DNA from: an uncultured Porphyromonas sp.
GTDB taxonomy: Bacteria > Bacteroidota > Bacteroidia > Bacteroidales > Porphyromonadaceae
Assembly: GCF_900541275.1 (NCBI RefSeq)
Contig: NZ_UQJH01000011.1
Span: 1 to 47,615 of the forward strand
Length of the DNA: 47,615 bases
Direction of reading: 5' to 3'
Shown one piece after another: positions 15,152 to 24,529 of the stretch; position 1 is the stretch's first letter, and each line of letters begins with the position of its first letter. Under the pieces are notes generated by a model. That model was not told the origin of the DNA. It did no database searches and worked only from the letters and a program-made list of their open reading frames with translations. A program made the translations under genes and the position numbers.

Positions 15152-16102
15152 TCAGAAGTGACAGCCTACAGATAGGGCGAGGTGATTGGTCTCCCGCTGT
15201 TGCGGGGCTACCCTACAGGATAGACCTAAGGAGACATTGCGGGTCGGCTGGCAGCAGAGACCTCCGGTGAGGTAGTACCGACCGGGCAGTATGGTGCCAC
15301 CGAGCTGGAAGCTCATCACATCCAGGAATGCTACACCCAGTCCGATACCGACAGCGTACTGCTTAGCAGAGGCGGGCTGGACAAGGTAGTCCCCCGTCAC
15401 CGCAGCGAGCAGCGTCCACTCCGAGGTGAGCCCATAGCGCAGGTCACCGGCGAGGGTGACGGAGCCGGGCATAGAGTACTTGCCACTCTTCTTGCCGTAG
15501 AGTACCGCTCCACCGAAATTACGGAGAGAGGCTCCGAGGGTGTACCCGAGGGGTACAGAGGAGAGCCGGCTGCCGTAGGTGGCACCGAGCGACCCACCAC
15601 CGGTGAGAGCGATCTTACCGATGTACGACTCAACGAAGTGTCCCACCACGTAGGCTCTCCAGTGATTGTTGATGCGAAGGGCATAGCCGAGGTCAGCGGT
15701 GATGTCCATCGGGTGTATCTCGCGACCATCCCCGCTCTCCGTCGACGTGAGGACACTTCCCCCGCCGAGGTAGCGGAAGCCTGCGATCACGGCATGCTTG
15801 TCGCGAAATCTCCAGCTCCCGGTGACGGCGTTGTAAAATCCACTCCCCGACCACATCGAGTCATGTCCCGTACCGATGATGCCGGTGTAGGAGAGCGAGA
15901 AGCGCTCACTCCGGTCAAATACTGCCCCGGGTGCTGAGTAGATATAGTGCCCTCCGGAGAGGGTGCTACCGCCCGTCTGTCCCATGGCGGCAGAGAGTGC
16001 ATCAGGATTTTGCGAGAGCACGGGTAGCGTCCCTGAGTCCTGGGCGGATGCGGTGAGAGTGATCCCAGCGAGGAGGAGAGCAATGACGTATATTGGTTTC
16101 AT
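15152..16102 (-). CDS. PorV/PorQ-like outer-membrane beta-barrel protein
   Basis: About 316 residues with a signal peptide (IALLLAGITLTASA-Q) and a barrel ending in Phe. Just after the signal come NPDALSAAMGQTGG and a HYIYSAPG stretch, resembling the PDSRSAAMGGTG...NPA start of PorV/PorQ-type proteins. Those proteins work in type IX secretion: PorV shuttles cargo with C-terminal sorting domains, and PorQ belongs to the attachment complex. It is the last gene of a unit whose preceding gene encodes exactly such a cargo protein, 14 bases away, so it may serve that protease specifically. An alternative start (MYI) lies at 16111. It could also be a barrel unrelated to secretion. Confidence 0.65.
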   Translation of the reverse strand: MKPIYVIALLLAGITLTASAQDSGTLPVLSQNPDALSAAMGQTGGSTLSGGHYIYSAPGAVFDRSERFSLSYTGIIGTGHDSMWSGSGFYNAVTGSWRFRDKHAVIAGFRYLGGGSVLTSTESGDGREIHPMDITADLGYALRINNHWRAYVVGHFVESYIGKIALTGGGSLGATYGSRLSSVPLGYTLGASLRNFGGAVLYGKKSGKYSMPGSVTLAGDLRYGLTSEWTLLAAVTGDYLVQPASAKQYAVGIGLGVAFLDVMSFQLGGTILPGRYYLTGGLCCQPTRNVSLGLSCRVAPQQRETNHLALSVGCHF

Positions 16103-16125
16103 GATATACATAGGGTATGAGTCAA

Positions 16126-18882
16126 TTAGTACTTCACGAAGTATCGGGTATACTTCAGACCATTATTACCCTCCACCTGGAGCAGGTACTTGCCACCGGC
16201 GAGCTTGGAGAGATCCATCTTGTGGGTACTCCCCTCACCCGTGATGCCGCTGACAGCCTCCTTGTAGACTACCGACCCATTGCCGGCGATGACGGAGATG
16301 GTGGCGCTACCGATCTGTCCCGATAGGACGACATTGAGGTCACCATAGGTCGGGATCGGGTATACATGGTAGACTATATCGTCAGGCACTGCCTTGATGC
16401 TGAGACTGACATAGAGCTCAGCACCCAGCTCATCGACTGCATGTATCTGTACCGTGGAGCTACCCTTGGTGAGTCCCTTGAGGGTGACCACACCATCATG
16501 CAGCTTCACTGCGACGACCTGATCCGCTGAGGAGGTGACGGCGTAGGTCAGCTTATGCCCATCGGGGTCGGTGATGAAGTCTCCGAGAGAGATGGTCTGC
16601 TCACGGCCTATCGGGAGATAGGTGAGCGTGATCGGCTTGGAGAGCACGGGGGCGGAGTTGAGGTAGACCTCGTAGGAGATCTTCACCTCCGTCTCAGCGC
16701 CATACTGGTCCCTCACGACCACAGAGAAGTCGTGCTTCCCTACGGAGCCTCTTGCCGAGAGATCGACGAGGATCGTCTCCTCCTCTCTATTGGCCGAGAT
16801 GCCGAGGAGATCACCCTTCATGGTATAGGACCAGGTGTGACCCTCGGGGTCGGCTACCTTGAGGAGCAGCCGAGCTGTCTCACTGCCGGCGAGGCGGATC
16901 TCCTTAGGTCCCTCTACGGTCACCACAGGAGCGGCATTGTCGAGCGTAGAGGAGGAGAAGAAGGTGGGTGCTGCCTCATTGCCCCAGCGGTCTACCGCCA
17001 CTATGGCATAGTGGTAGCTCTGATGGATCGAGAGGTTGTGGCTGGTATAGGAGACCTTATCGCCCACATTATACTTCAGTCCGAAGACCTTGGTAGACTT
17101 TGCACTCTTGTAGGTAGAGGCGGTGAGGGGCTCCTTATCGCTGTAGTAGATGACGTAGTAGCTTGCGGTACGGTCATCAGGGTCTGCCACGGCAGGGAAG
17201 GTGATGGTCAGGTCGGTATATCCCGGCTCTGCCTTTACGTCCTTGACCTGTGCAGGAGCCTTGGAGGAGTCGCTGTCGAGCGCACGAGCGGCATCGAGGT
17301 ATCCGGCACCGAGGATGCCCTCAAATCCCGGATTGTACTCATTGATGTCCGACGGGCGGAGGGCAGAGAGGAGACGACGCTTACAGTCAGCATTCGTGAA
17401 GCCACGTCCGCCATACTTGGAGACGATCAGTCCGGTCACACCGCTGGCGTGAGGACAGGCCATCGAGGTCCCCTGCATGAATTCGTAGTAGCTCTGAGCA
17501 GCGAGGATATTCCCCGTCTGCTCGTCCACCTTCTTCTGTACCGAGGTGCTGTAGATCTGTCCACCGGGATAGTGGAGGTCACCACCGGGGCACATCAGGT
17601 TGATCCACTCGCCACGATTGGTGTAGTACGCCTTCTTCCAGTCGGGAGCCATGGCGGATATGGTCACCACCGGACCGTAAGCGGCCGGGTAGGACATATC
17701 GTCCGAGGACTCATTACCGGCGGCAAAGAGTACCACCCCACCCTTCATCGGAGAGTCGGGCAGCTGATTGCCATCATTATCGCAGCCGGCATAGTCGATG
17801 AAGTAGTCGATCGCTTTCTTGAGAGAGGGGGACATAAACTTGGAGCCACCCCAGGAATTCTGCGCAATGACGGCGCCGTGATTGGCAGCGTAGACAAAGG
17901 CGCGCTCAAAGGCCTGCCCATTCTTTCGTCCAAAGGCATCGCAGACCATAATCCGTACACCGGAGTCGGGACTGCCATTACCACCAGCGACACCGCAGAC
18001 ACCGATGCCATTATTATTCACCGCAGCGATCACACCTGCCACGTGCGTGCCGTGGGCATCGTACGCGATATTGGCATCCTCGTCGGCAAAGTTGTACCCG
18101 TGGATATCGCCATTGTACCCGCCCTGCCCGGGATTGGGATTGACCCAGATATTCTGCGCGAGGTCCTCATGCTCGTAGTAGACACCACCATCGATGACAG
18201 CGACGATGACGGAGGGGTCTCCGGTCTCCTGCTTCCACGCCTCAAAGAGGTTGAGATCAGCCCCCTTGAGAGACTTGAGCCCCGATCCCGTATTGTGGTA
18301 GTGCCACTGCTTGCGGAGGTAGGGGTCGTTGAAGGGCATCACATCATTCTCATTCCGCTCTGAGTCAAAGCTATAGGCTCTGAGGGGGAAGAATACCGGC
18401 TCATCCATCGTCCGATAGAGAGGCACCTGCTCCACCAGATCCACTCCGGGGAGATCAGCGACCTCAGACGCAGAGCGGAGCGTGGTACTCTCACCGGCAC
18501 TCTCATCGAGGATAATGTCGTACCAGAGGTGGAGTCCCGCCCGGCGCATACGCTTCTCATAGGCAGGCTCCATGATGAAGACCGGCCTCACCTCGCGAGC
18601 ACCGATACTCCGGAGGAGATCGCTCATGGGCGCATCACAGCTCCGCAGCGCAGGATCATCAGCACGGAGGGCGCGGGTACCGATCTTGTCGGCCAGGTCG
18701 GGCGTCAGTCGGACGCGGACGAGACCGGGGACGGTCGCCCCCTGACCTGCCGGATCGACCTCGGCAGACTGCTCAGGCTCCTCAGGGTCGAGTGCCGTCC
18801 TGTCGGAGCAGGCGGCAAGACCGAGTCCGAGGGCAATGAGGAGGGCTAAGAGCCCCATACTTGGCTTTTTTCTCATTTCCAT
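16126..18882 (-). CDS. subtilisin-like (S8) lipoprotein with T9SS C-terminal sorting domain
   Basis: A 918-residue protein with a type II signal peptide (lipobox LAAC, Cys25) and a pro-region to about 200. An S8 catalytic domain (about 205-535) carries the complete triad Asp231 (VIDGG), His277 (DAHGTH) and Ser473 (GTSMACPH), plus oxyanion Asn342 (QNSWGG). A fibronectin-III-like and two cadherin-like Ig modules follow (about 540-830). The last ~80 residues form a type A T9SS sorting domain (VYPIPTYGDLNVVL to GGKYLLQVEG to YTRYFVKY). Having both a lipobox and a T9SS signal is unusual, since T9SS cargo normally leaves with a type I signal. It overlaps the upstream BACON gene by 10 bases, or by ATGA if the third codon is the start. 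Confidence 0.93.
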   Translation of the reverse strand: MEMRKKPSMGLLALLIALGLGLAACSDRTALDPEEPEQSAEVDPAGQGATVPGLVRVRLTPDLADKIGTRALRADDPALRSCDAPMSDLLRSIGAREVRPVFIMEPAYEKRMRRAGLHLWYDIILDESAGESTTLRSASEVADLPGVDLVEQVPLYRTMDEPVFFPLRAYSFDSERNENDVMPFNDPYLRKQWHYHNTGSGLKSLKGADLNLFEAWKQETGDPSVIVAVIDGGVYYEHEDLAQNIWVNPNPGQGGYNGDIHGYNFADEDANIAYDAHGTHVAGVIAAVNNNGIGVCGVAGGNGSPDSGVRIMVCDAFGRKNGQAFERAFVYAANHGAVIAQNSWGGSKFMSPSLKKAIDYFIDYAGCDNDGNQLPDSPMKGGVVLFAAGNESSDDMSYPAAYGPVVTISAMAPDWKKAYYTNRGEWINLMCPGGDLHYPGGQIYSTSVQKKVDEQTGNILAAQSYYEFMQGTSMACPHASGVTGLIVSKYGGRGFTNADCKRRLLSALRPSDINEYNPGFEGILGAGYLDAARALDSDSSKAPAQVKDVKAEPGYTDLTITFPAVADPDDRTASYYVIYYSDKEPLTASTYKSAKSTKVFGLKYNVGDKVSYTSHNLSIHQSYHYAIVAVDRWGNEAAPTFFSSSTLDNAAPVVTVEGPKEIRLAGSETARLLLKVADPEGHTWSYTMKGDLLGISANREEETILVDLSARGSVGKHDFSVVVRDQYGAETEVKISYEVYLNSAPVLSKPITLTYLPIGREQTISLGDFITDPDGHKLTYAVTSSADQVVAVKLHDGVVTLKGLTKGSSTVQIHAVDELGAELYVSLSIKAVPDDIVYHVYPIPTYGDLNVVLSGQIGSATISVIAGNGSVVYKEAVSGITGEGSTHKMDLSKLAGGKYLLQVEGNNGLKYTRYFVKY

Positions 18883-20432
18883 AGCTTCTTCATCTGAGTC
18901 ATCTTATGGTCGAGAGCGCTCGTCTGCGTATTGGAGGGCACGTAGGGCAGCATCATGATGACGAGTGACGGATCATCCTCGCCGTTGAAGTGGGCAAATT
19001 GGGTCCTCATCTGGACACCCTTAGAGGCATTGACAAAGACGTCCATCTTGCCGTCAGAGGTCTTGCCGTTGTACTTGAATCCATCCTTCTCACATAGGGC
19101 AAGGAACTCCTCAGTGATATTAAGGCGACCATTGTACTCCCAGTAGACCAGATTGATATCAGACCACTCCTGGAAGGTAGCGAGCAGGACACCGACCTTC
19201 TGCTTGGAGGCATCCCAGCTGAGGTAGTAGTTGCGCGACTTGATCTGCTTGCTACCGGGCACCTTGTACTCGAAGTAGCAGATGTTATGGGCATCATCGT
19301 ACTGATCGCCATCAGGGTTGTAGACACCGCCATTCTCCTGCTCGTATTTCTTTACCTCGTCGTAGTCGGCACCGAATGCAACGGGGATGTAGGGGATCTT
19401 GTCGAAGGTCTTGTAAGCCTGCGGCTGCTTCGGGATGTAGATGTACTCGATATTGGGGTCGTAGGTGTGATCCTTGATGGAGGCTACGACGCGATTGCTG
19501 GGATTGAAGTAGCGCAGCTTGCCCTGCTTCTCCGTGAAGCCCTCAGCGAGGAGCGCGGAGTCGATGACATGCATCGCCTCCTCGGTGATCATCGTCTCGC
19601 CATCCTTATCGGTGGTCGTGTAGTCGGCGGCGATGTAAGCCTGTGCGGCCGTCATCACACCCTTGGTGGAGAAGGAGTAGGCTATCTGGCTCATCATCGG
19701 GCTGGTGGTCGTGAAGGTGACAGAGCCGGTGAGCGTCTGCTTGATCATGCTCCTGCGCTCCATCTCGAAGCGTGAGATGAGGCTCATGGTGCCGTACTCA
19801 AAGTCAATGTAGGGCAGGAGGAAGAGTGGCCACTCCTTCTGCTTCACAGTGACCGCTACGGTGCCGGCCTCTCCCTCTACCTGGAAGATGATCTCGCTCT
19901 GACGTGCGCCGCCACTCTTATTGGCATCGGCGCGGAGGATCACCTCCTTCTTCCACGGGAGAGAGGTGACCTGGATCCAGTCGGTGGCTGAGGTGCAGGT
20001 CCAGCCCTCACCATTGACGCGGACACTGATGGTGACCTCGCTGTCCCACGGCTCCAGTACGATCGCCTCGGGGACGGTGGTCACATCGAGGGCGTTGCCC
20101 TCCTGAGTCACCTTAAGAGCCTTGACTAAGTCTCCCGCCTGCACGAGCACGACGGCATCACGCTGGCCGATCACCTTATTCTCATCATAGACCAGCTTGA
20201 CGGACTTCCCCTCAGGTACTGCGGTGATCCAGTCTCTATTGCTGATGGCTACGACAGACTCCTCATTGGTCTGCACGCTGACGACCATCTCGCCCTTGTC
20301 CTTGGTGAGTCGTACTTCCGGCTTATCGAGCTCGAGCATGGTCGGCTCTTTCTCTAAGCTCTCAGGCGTACATCCGAAGCAACAGAGGAGTACTGTGAGG
20401 AGCGATGCAAGTATATGTAGTGATTTATTCAT
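18873..20432 (-). CDS. BACON-domain surface lipoprotein, copy B
   Basis: A 519-residue lipoprotein (lipobox ending at Cys21). Two BACON-type Ig-like domains follow (about 30-110, with WITAVPEG, and about 115-200, with SATDWIQV and VTVKQKEW). A unique C-terminal region starts at FLLPYIDFEYGTMSLISRFE (about 205-519). BACON domains usually mediate binding to carbohydrate or mucin, but here no catalytic domain is attached. The C-terminal half is paralogous to the next upstream gene: shared LPY(I/M)(D/N)FE, GFTEQ, PKQPQA/PEQPKA and ALCEK(D/E)GF blocks. Function unknown, and a surface partner of the protease is a reasonable inference. Confidence 0.82.
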   Translation of the reverse strand: MNKSLHILASLLTVLLCCFGCTPESLEKEPTMLELDKPEVRLTKDKGEMVVSVQTNEESVVAISNRDWITAVPEGKSVKLVYDENKVIGQRDAVVLVQAGDLVKALKVTQEGNALDVTTVPEAIVLEPWDSEVTISVRVNGEGWTCTSATDWIQVTSLPWKKEVILRADANKSGGARQSEIIFQVEGEAGTVAVTVKQKEWPLFLLPYIDFEYGTMSLISRFEMERRSMIKQTLTGSVTFTTTSPMMSQIAYSFSTKGVMTAAQAYIAADYTTTDKDGETMITEEAMHVIDSALLAEGFTEKQGKLRYFNPSNRVVASIKDHTYDPNIEYIYIPKQPQAYKTFDKIPYIPVAFGADYDEVKKYEQENGGVYNPDGDQYDDAHNICYFEYKVPGSKQIKSRNYYLSWDASKQKVGVLLATFQEWSDINLVYWEYNGRLNITEEFLALCEKDGFKYNGKTSDGKMDVFVNASKGVQMRTQFAHFNGEDDPSLVIMMLPYVPSNTQTSALDHKMTQMKKLWK

Positions 20433-20456
20433 GATCTGATTATGTCGTGTGGTGGT

Positions 20457-21974
20457 TTACTTACGGTTGGTTTTGTGGGCAATCATCTTGGTCCCGGGAT
20501 TTATCTGCAGGACGATGATCGGATCGGGATCTCCGAAGAACTTCTTGCACTGAGCACCCATGGTCAGCCCCTTCTCCTTGGAGACAAAGACGTAGACATG
20601 CTCGAGGATATTGTACTCTTCGAAGTGGAAGCCCTCTTTCTCGCACAGGGCCATAAATTCGTTTGTCGGTGTGAAGTACCCCTTGTAGTTCCAGAAGGCA
20701 CGATCCGTGTCGAGGAAGTACTGGCGGGTCTTCTCGAGCAGGTATTCGCCACTCTTCTTATCCTGATGGAAGAGATAGAGCCGCCCATCGGCATTATACT
20801 CACCTGGAGGCGTGACAAACTCGTACTCATCCTCATAATTGTAGGTCTCCTTACCGCCCACGCTGTCCTCGTACTCCTTCACCTTGTCCTTCGTGATGCC
20901 GAAGGTGGTCAGTCCGAGAGGCAGGGTGTCAAAAGTAGGCATCGCCTTGGGCTGCTCCGGCTTGTAGGAGAAGAGGAGGTGTGGTGTATTCTTGAAGAAA
21001 GGCTTGATCTCCACCGTCAGATTGCGCTGATCCTTGTGGCGGAAGGTATTCTCATCCACCTGCTCGGTGAAGCCATTCTCCTTGAGGAAGCTGATCAGCT
21101 CCAGACGCGCCTCACCGAGGAGGAGCTGCGTCGAGGAGGCATCCACCTGAGCATACAGGTAGGCACCACCCGCATAGATCGTATATACGACACGTGGGAA
21201 GGCACTGCTCGTGGTGGAGAAGGTGAAGAAGCGCTCACTCTCATCCTCGATGGCACCACCTCTCTCCTTCTCGAAGAGCTGGATGTCGGGCCTTGTCGCT
21301 GTCTCAAAATTCATATAGGGGAGTATAAACCAGTCAACTCCTCTCTGAGTCACACGTATCTCAGCACCTCCGCTGCTCTCACCCTGCAGGGTGATCATGA
21401 TCTTCCCCTCACGAGGCTCGCGATTGCGGTTGGGAGCTACGCGGACATCGATCCGCTTGGCGACGGGATAGGGCGTGACGGTGATCCACTCATCGTCACT
21501 CTTGGCGGTCCAGAGGTCGGTACCGCTCTCCACGTCGATGGAGCGGGTCTCACCCCACTGGGTGATCTTGAGCTCACTCGAGCCGGCACTGCTACCGGCA
21601 TGAGCAATGATCACCTCGGTGCCCTTTCCCTGCATGATGGTGAGCTGGCGACGCACGCCGGAGGCGGTCACCACCACGGATCCCATGCGAGCGCTTGAGG
21701 TGGGATTAGCCTCCGCACTGAGGAGGAGGGTGTGGTCATCCTTTTTGGTGGCCGAGATCCAGCTATTGGCGGTATAGCAGCTCCAGTCAGGAGCATCCGT
21801 CGTCACGCCGACCTCGCGAGTCACCTTACCCGGATCGAGCGAGACAATCCCCACCTCAGAGAGGGTGAGGGTCGCCGTCTCACTCAGCTCGTCACCGATC
21901 GTGCATCCTGTCTGTAGGAGGAGCAGCAAGATCGGCAGTAGACCCAGGAGTTTTTTTGGCTTACAGCGATTCAT
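20457..21974 (-). CDS. BACON-domain surface lipoprotein, copy A
   Basis: A 505-residue lipoprotein (lipobox QTGC, Cys24). Two BACON-like domains (about 35-115 with NSWISATKK and about 120-215 with SDDEWITVTPY and IRVTQRGVDW) precede the same kind of C-terminal domain as copy B (WFILPYMNFETATRPDIQLFE onward). It is the first gene of the four-gene minus-strand unit and lies 24 bases before copy B. The two copies are diverged tandem paralogues. A leader promoter with TACATTTG lies at 22059-22066. Confidence 0.82.
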   Translation of the reverse strand: MNRCKPKKLLGLLPILLLLLQTGCTIGDELSETATLTLSEVGIVSLDPGKVTREVGVTTDAPDWSCYTANSWISATKKDDHTLLLSAEANPTSSARMGSVVVTASGVRRQLTIMQGKGTEVIIAHAGSSAGSSELKITQWGETRSIDVESGTDLWTAKSDDEWITVTPYPVAKRIDVRVAPNRNREPREGKIMITLQGESSGGAEIRVTQRGVDWFILPYMNFETATRPDIQLFEKERGGAIEDESERFFTFSTTSSAFPRVVYTIYAGGAYLYAQVDASSTQLLLGEARLELISFLKENGFTEQVDENTFRHKDQRNLTVEIKPFFKNTPHLLFSYKPEQPKAMPTFDTLPLGLTTFGITKDKVKEYEDSVGGKETYNYEDEYEFVTPPGEYNADGRLYLFHQDKKSGEYLLEKTRQYFLDTDRAFWNYKGYFTPTNEFMALCEKEGFHFEEYNILEHVYVFVSKEKGLTMGAQCKKFFGDPDPIIVLQINPGTKMIAHKTNRK

Positions 21975-22058
21975 AATGATGTATTAAGTAAGTAATTAAA
22001 AGGTTCGCATTGGTGTCCGACAGAGCGATCGAAATGCCTCGCACCAAGCTTTACGACA

Positions 22059-22066
22059 CAAATGTA
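22059..22066 (-). promoter_or_regulatory. -7 element for the BACON/S8/PorV-like operon
   Basis: TACATTTG on the minus strand, 85 bases upstream of the first BACON gene. A second -7-like box, TATCTTTG, lies at 22218-22225 on the same strand. Confidence 0.5.
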
Positions 22067-22231
22067 CGGACTATTCCCCGATTAGTTGCTCACATTAGAT
22101 AGCACTTTTATCGGTTTCATTTGATTTTTCTTCACTTGGAGCGAAAACAAACTTACTTCTCTTTTTTTTTGTAAAAAAGGATATTATTCTTTTCACAGCG
22201 GCTTAAATTCGGTACAGCAAAGATAATAATG

Positions 22232-22274
22232 AAGGCGTCCGAGGGACTTAGAGATCCCCCGGACGCCTCTTTTT
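22232..22274 (+). terminator. hairpin with T run on the plus strand
   Basis: An AGGCGTCCG/CGGACGCCT stem (about 22233-22268) followed on the plus strand by CTTTTTTT. It lies just after the minus-strand acyl-CoA ligase stop, on which side there is no T run. It may act in both directions. The 22075-22290 gap otherwise holds AT-rich sequence and no gene. Confidence 0.6.
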
Positions 22275-22291
22275 TTGGCGTATGGTGTGGG

Positions 22292-24127
22292 TCAGAGCTC
22301 GGGCTTTTCGTCGACCGAGTAGCCATACATGGCATCTATCTCGGGCGTGTAGCGCTCGATGATGCGCGCTCGGCGGATCTTCATCGTCGAGGTGAGGAGG
22401 CCATTCTCTATCGAGAAGGGCTCTGTCAGCAGCACAAACCGCCGTACCTGCTCATAGTCGGCCTGCTCACGGAGCGTCTCATTGATATGCTCCTTGACGA
22501 TCCTCTGCGCCTCATCGCTCTCTGCCAGCTCCTTCGGATCGGTCGGCGCTCCCTCGCCCATCAGCTCGCTCAGCACCTTATAGTCCGGCACCACGAGAGC
22601 GGTGACGTAATTGCGCTTATCGCCGATGGTGACCACCTGGCTGAAGAGCTCGTCCTGCAGGATCTGTCCCTCGAGGAAGTTGGGGGCGATGTACTTCCCG
22701 TTGCTTGTCTTGTAGAGATCCTTCTTCCGCTCGATGTAGAAGAGGTTGCGCTTCTCATCGATCCTACCGAGGTCTCCGGTGCGGAAAAATCCATCGGCCG
22801 TAAAGACCTTCGCATTCTCCTCCGGGCGCTTGTAGTAGCCGGGCGTGACAGTATCACCCCGCACCAGTATCTCGCCCCCCTCCGACTCATCGATCCTCAC
22901 CTCCACCGGGTCGATGACACGCCCCACGGAGCTGATCACGAAGTCGCCCTGACGGCTGAAGGATACCGATGCCGTCGTCTCCGTCAGGCCATACCCATAC
23001 ATGATCGGGATGCCCAGCGAGAGGAGCGATCGGTAGACGTGCTCATTAAGCGCCGCACCGGAGGTGGGGAAGACCAGCCCCCGGTCGATGCCGAGCCTCT
23101 TCTTGATCGTGTGGAAGAAGATGTTGTCGTAAAACTTATACTGCAGCCTCCTCAGGAGGGGCGCTCTCCGTCCCGTCGAGATATACTTCTCCTGATAGGC
23201 GGTCGCCACGCTCATCGCCCTCCGAGCCACGCTCTGGAGCGACTTAGGCGCCTCACGCACGTACTTCATCAGCCCCTGATGCAGCTTCTCCCAGAGGCGC
23301 GGCACACTGCACATAAAGTGCGGGTGCACCTCCTTGAGCGAGTGGAAGAGCGAGCGTGCATTCTCATTCACCGCTATCGTCACCCCGCACTGCAGGCAGA
23401 GGAGGCTAAACATTTTCTCAAATATATGTGCCAGCGGCAGGAACATCAGCGACACCCTGCCCGGCTTCATGCCCTCGATCACCAAGTGAGCCTTGATGGA
23501 CGTGATGATATTGCGCTGCGTGAGCGGTACCCCCTTAGATGTGCCGGTGGTACCACTCGTGTAGAGGATAAAAGCAATGTCGTCCGGGCTGTAGTCTGCC
23601 ATCCGCTCCTTGATCTCCGCCCGGTACCGCTCATACTCGCCCTCCTCCATCTGCATGAAGTCAGTCAGCCTAATGCCGTCAAAGGGTCTCCTCTCACTTG
23701 GCTCGATACAGACCACAGTGCAGTCCAGATCCTTCACCACCTCGCTCACCATACTGTGCTGCCTGTCGTCGCCCACAAAGATCAGCCTGATCTCCGCCTC
23801 CGTCACGATATGGCGGATCTCTCCTGCGGTGGAGCTGGCATAGATGGGTATGCTGAAGGCGCGTATCTGCTGCACGGCAAGGTCGAGGGCGAGGAATTCC
23901 CCCTTATTCTCCGACAAGATCGCCACCCCCTCCTGAGGACGGATCCCGAAGCGGATGAGTGCCGCAGCCATCCGGTGCGTCAGGTCGGCAAAGGCCTGCT
24001 GACTCATCTCATGCCACGTCCTGGAGGCATTATCGCGGATGAGCAGGCAGGGGGCTGCAACCCCGTAGCGCTCTACATTAGCATCCGGCAGCTGACACAG
24101 CGGATATATCTCAGGTGTATGGCTCAT
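22292..24127 (-). CDS. long-chain fatty acid--CoA ligase (AMP-forming)
   Basis: A 611-residue ANL-superfamily enzyme that activates fatty acids with ATP and CoA at the inner membrane. The AMP-binding motif ILYTSGTTGTSKGVPLTQRN, YGYGLTETTASVS, and the hinge region RTGDLGRIDEKRNLFYIERKKDLYKTSNGKY are complete. The length fits the bacterial FAA1/FadD15 branch. It is a single-gene unit with a -7 box at 24199-24206. Lipid remodelling or fatty acid uptake are both possible roles. Confidence 0.95.
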   Translation of the reverse strand: MSHTPEIYPLCQLPDANVERYGVAAPCLLIRDNASRTWHEMSQQAFADLTHRMAAALIRFGIRPQEGVAILSENKGEFLALDLAVQQIRAFSIPIYASSTAGEIRHIVTEAEIRLIFVGDDRQHSMVSEVVKDLDCTVVCIEPSERRPFDGIRLTDFMQMEEGEYERYRAEIKERMADYSPDDIAFILYTSGTTGTSKGVPLTQRNIITSIKAHLVIEGMKPGRVSLMFLPLAHIFEKMFSLLCLQCGVTIAVNENARSLFHSLKEVHPHFMCSVPRLWEKLHQGLMKYVREAPKSLQSVARRAMSVATAYQEKYISTGRRAPLLRRLQYKFYDNIFFHTIKKRLGIDRGLVFPTSGAALNEHVYRSLLSLGIPIMYGYGLTETTASVSFSRQGDFVISSVGRVIDPVEVRIDESEGGEILVRGDTVTPGYYKRPEENAKVFTADGFFRTGDLGRIDEKRNLFYIERKKDLYKTSNGKYIAPNFLEGQILQDELFSQVVTIGDKRNYVTALVVPDYKVLSELMGEGAPTDPKELAESDEAQRIVKEHINETLREQADYEQVRRFVLLTEPFSIENGLLTSTMKIRRARIIERYTPEIDAMYGYSVDEKPEL

Positions 24128-24198
24128 AACTCTTATCAGATAGCTGAAGTATCGTTCCTGTAAAGGTGTCTCTCCTTACGCAAAGCCCCTTACTGAGA

Positions 24199-24206
24199 CA
24201 AAGATA
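24199..24206 (-). promoter_or_regulatory. -7 element for the acyl-CoA ligase
   Basis: TATCTTTG on the minus strand, 72 bases upstream of the ATG. Confidence 0.5.
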
Positions 24207-24322
24207 CACAAAAGTCCTATAGTGAGAATATTTTTCACCCTTTCCCTTCTCCCAAGCCCCCATAAAGGTATCTCATTAGAGTGGTATAGAACCAGTTACC
24301 ACCGTGAAAAGGCGGGAATGAA

Positions 24323-24350
24323 GCACCCCTTGCGGGTGCTCGCTCCATAG
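24323..24350. repeat. hairpin repeat GCACCC/GGGTGC, copy 1
   Basis: GCACCC, CTTGC, GGGTGC (24323-24339), then TCGCTCCATAG. Related copies with the same arms and similar right flank lie at 45685 and 45995. The rest of the 24210-24484 gap shows no gene. Confidence 0.6.
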
Positions 24351-24484
24351 GCACAGGTCATCCGTGTAGCGGTGACCGATGTGCGATCGCCCTCGTAATA
24401 TCTCAAGTGCACCACCTCTTCCTACCCCATCCAAGCCTATTAGGCGATATGCCCAACAATCGCTATAATTGCACTATTAACTAA

Positions 24485-24525
24485 GGAAAAGTGTGATTTT
24501 TGACACTTTTCCGCACTTAAAAGTG
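24485..24525. promoter_or_regulatory. palindromic leader upstream of the DUF4143 ATPase
   Basis: GGAAAAGTGT (24485-24494) and its exact reverse complement ACACTTTTCC (24503-24512) are separated by 8 bases. They are followed by a second palindrome CACTTAAAAGTG (24514-24525), which ends 4 bases before the ATG. Three AAAAGTG half-sites just at the start codon suggest an operator or an RNA hairpin covering the ribosome site. Confidence 0.5.
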
Positions 24526-24529
24526 TATT

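Noticed and set aside
15989..16110. Signal peptide of the PorV-like gene read as lipoprotein
   Set aside because: The signal ends in TASA-Q with no Cys, which is a type I cleavage pattern.
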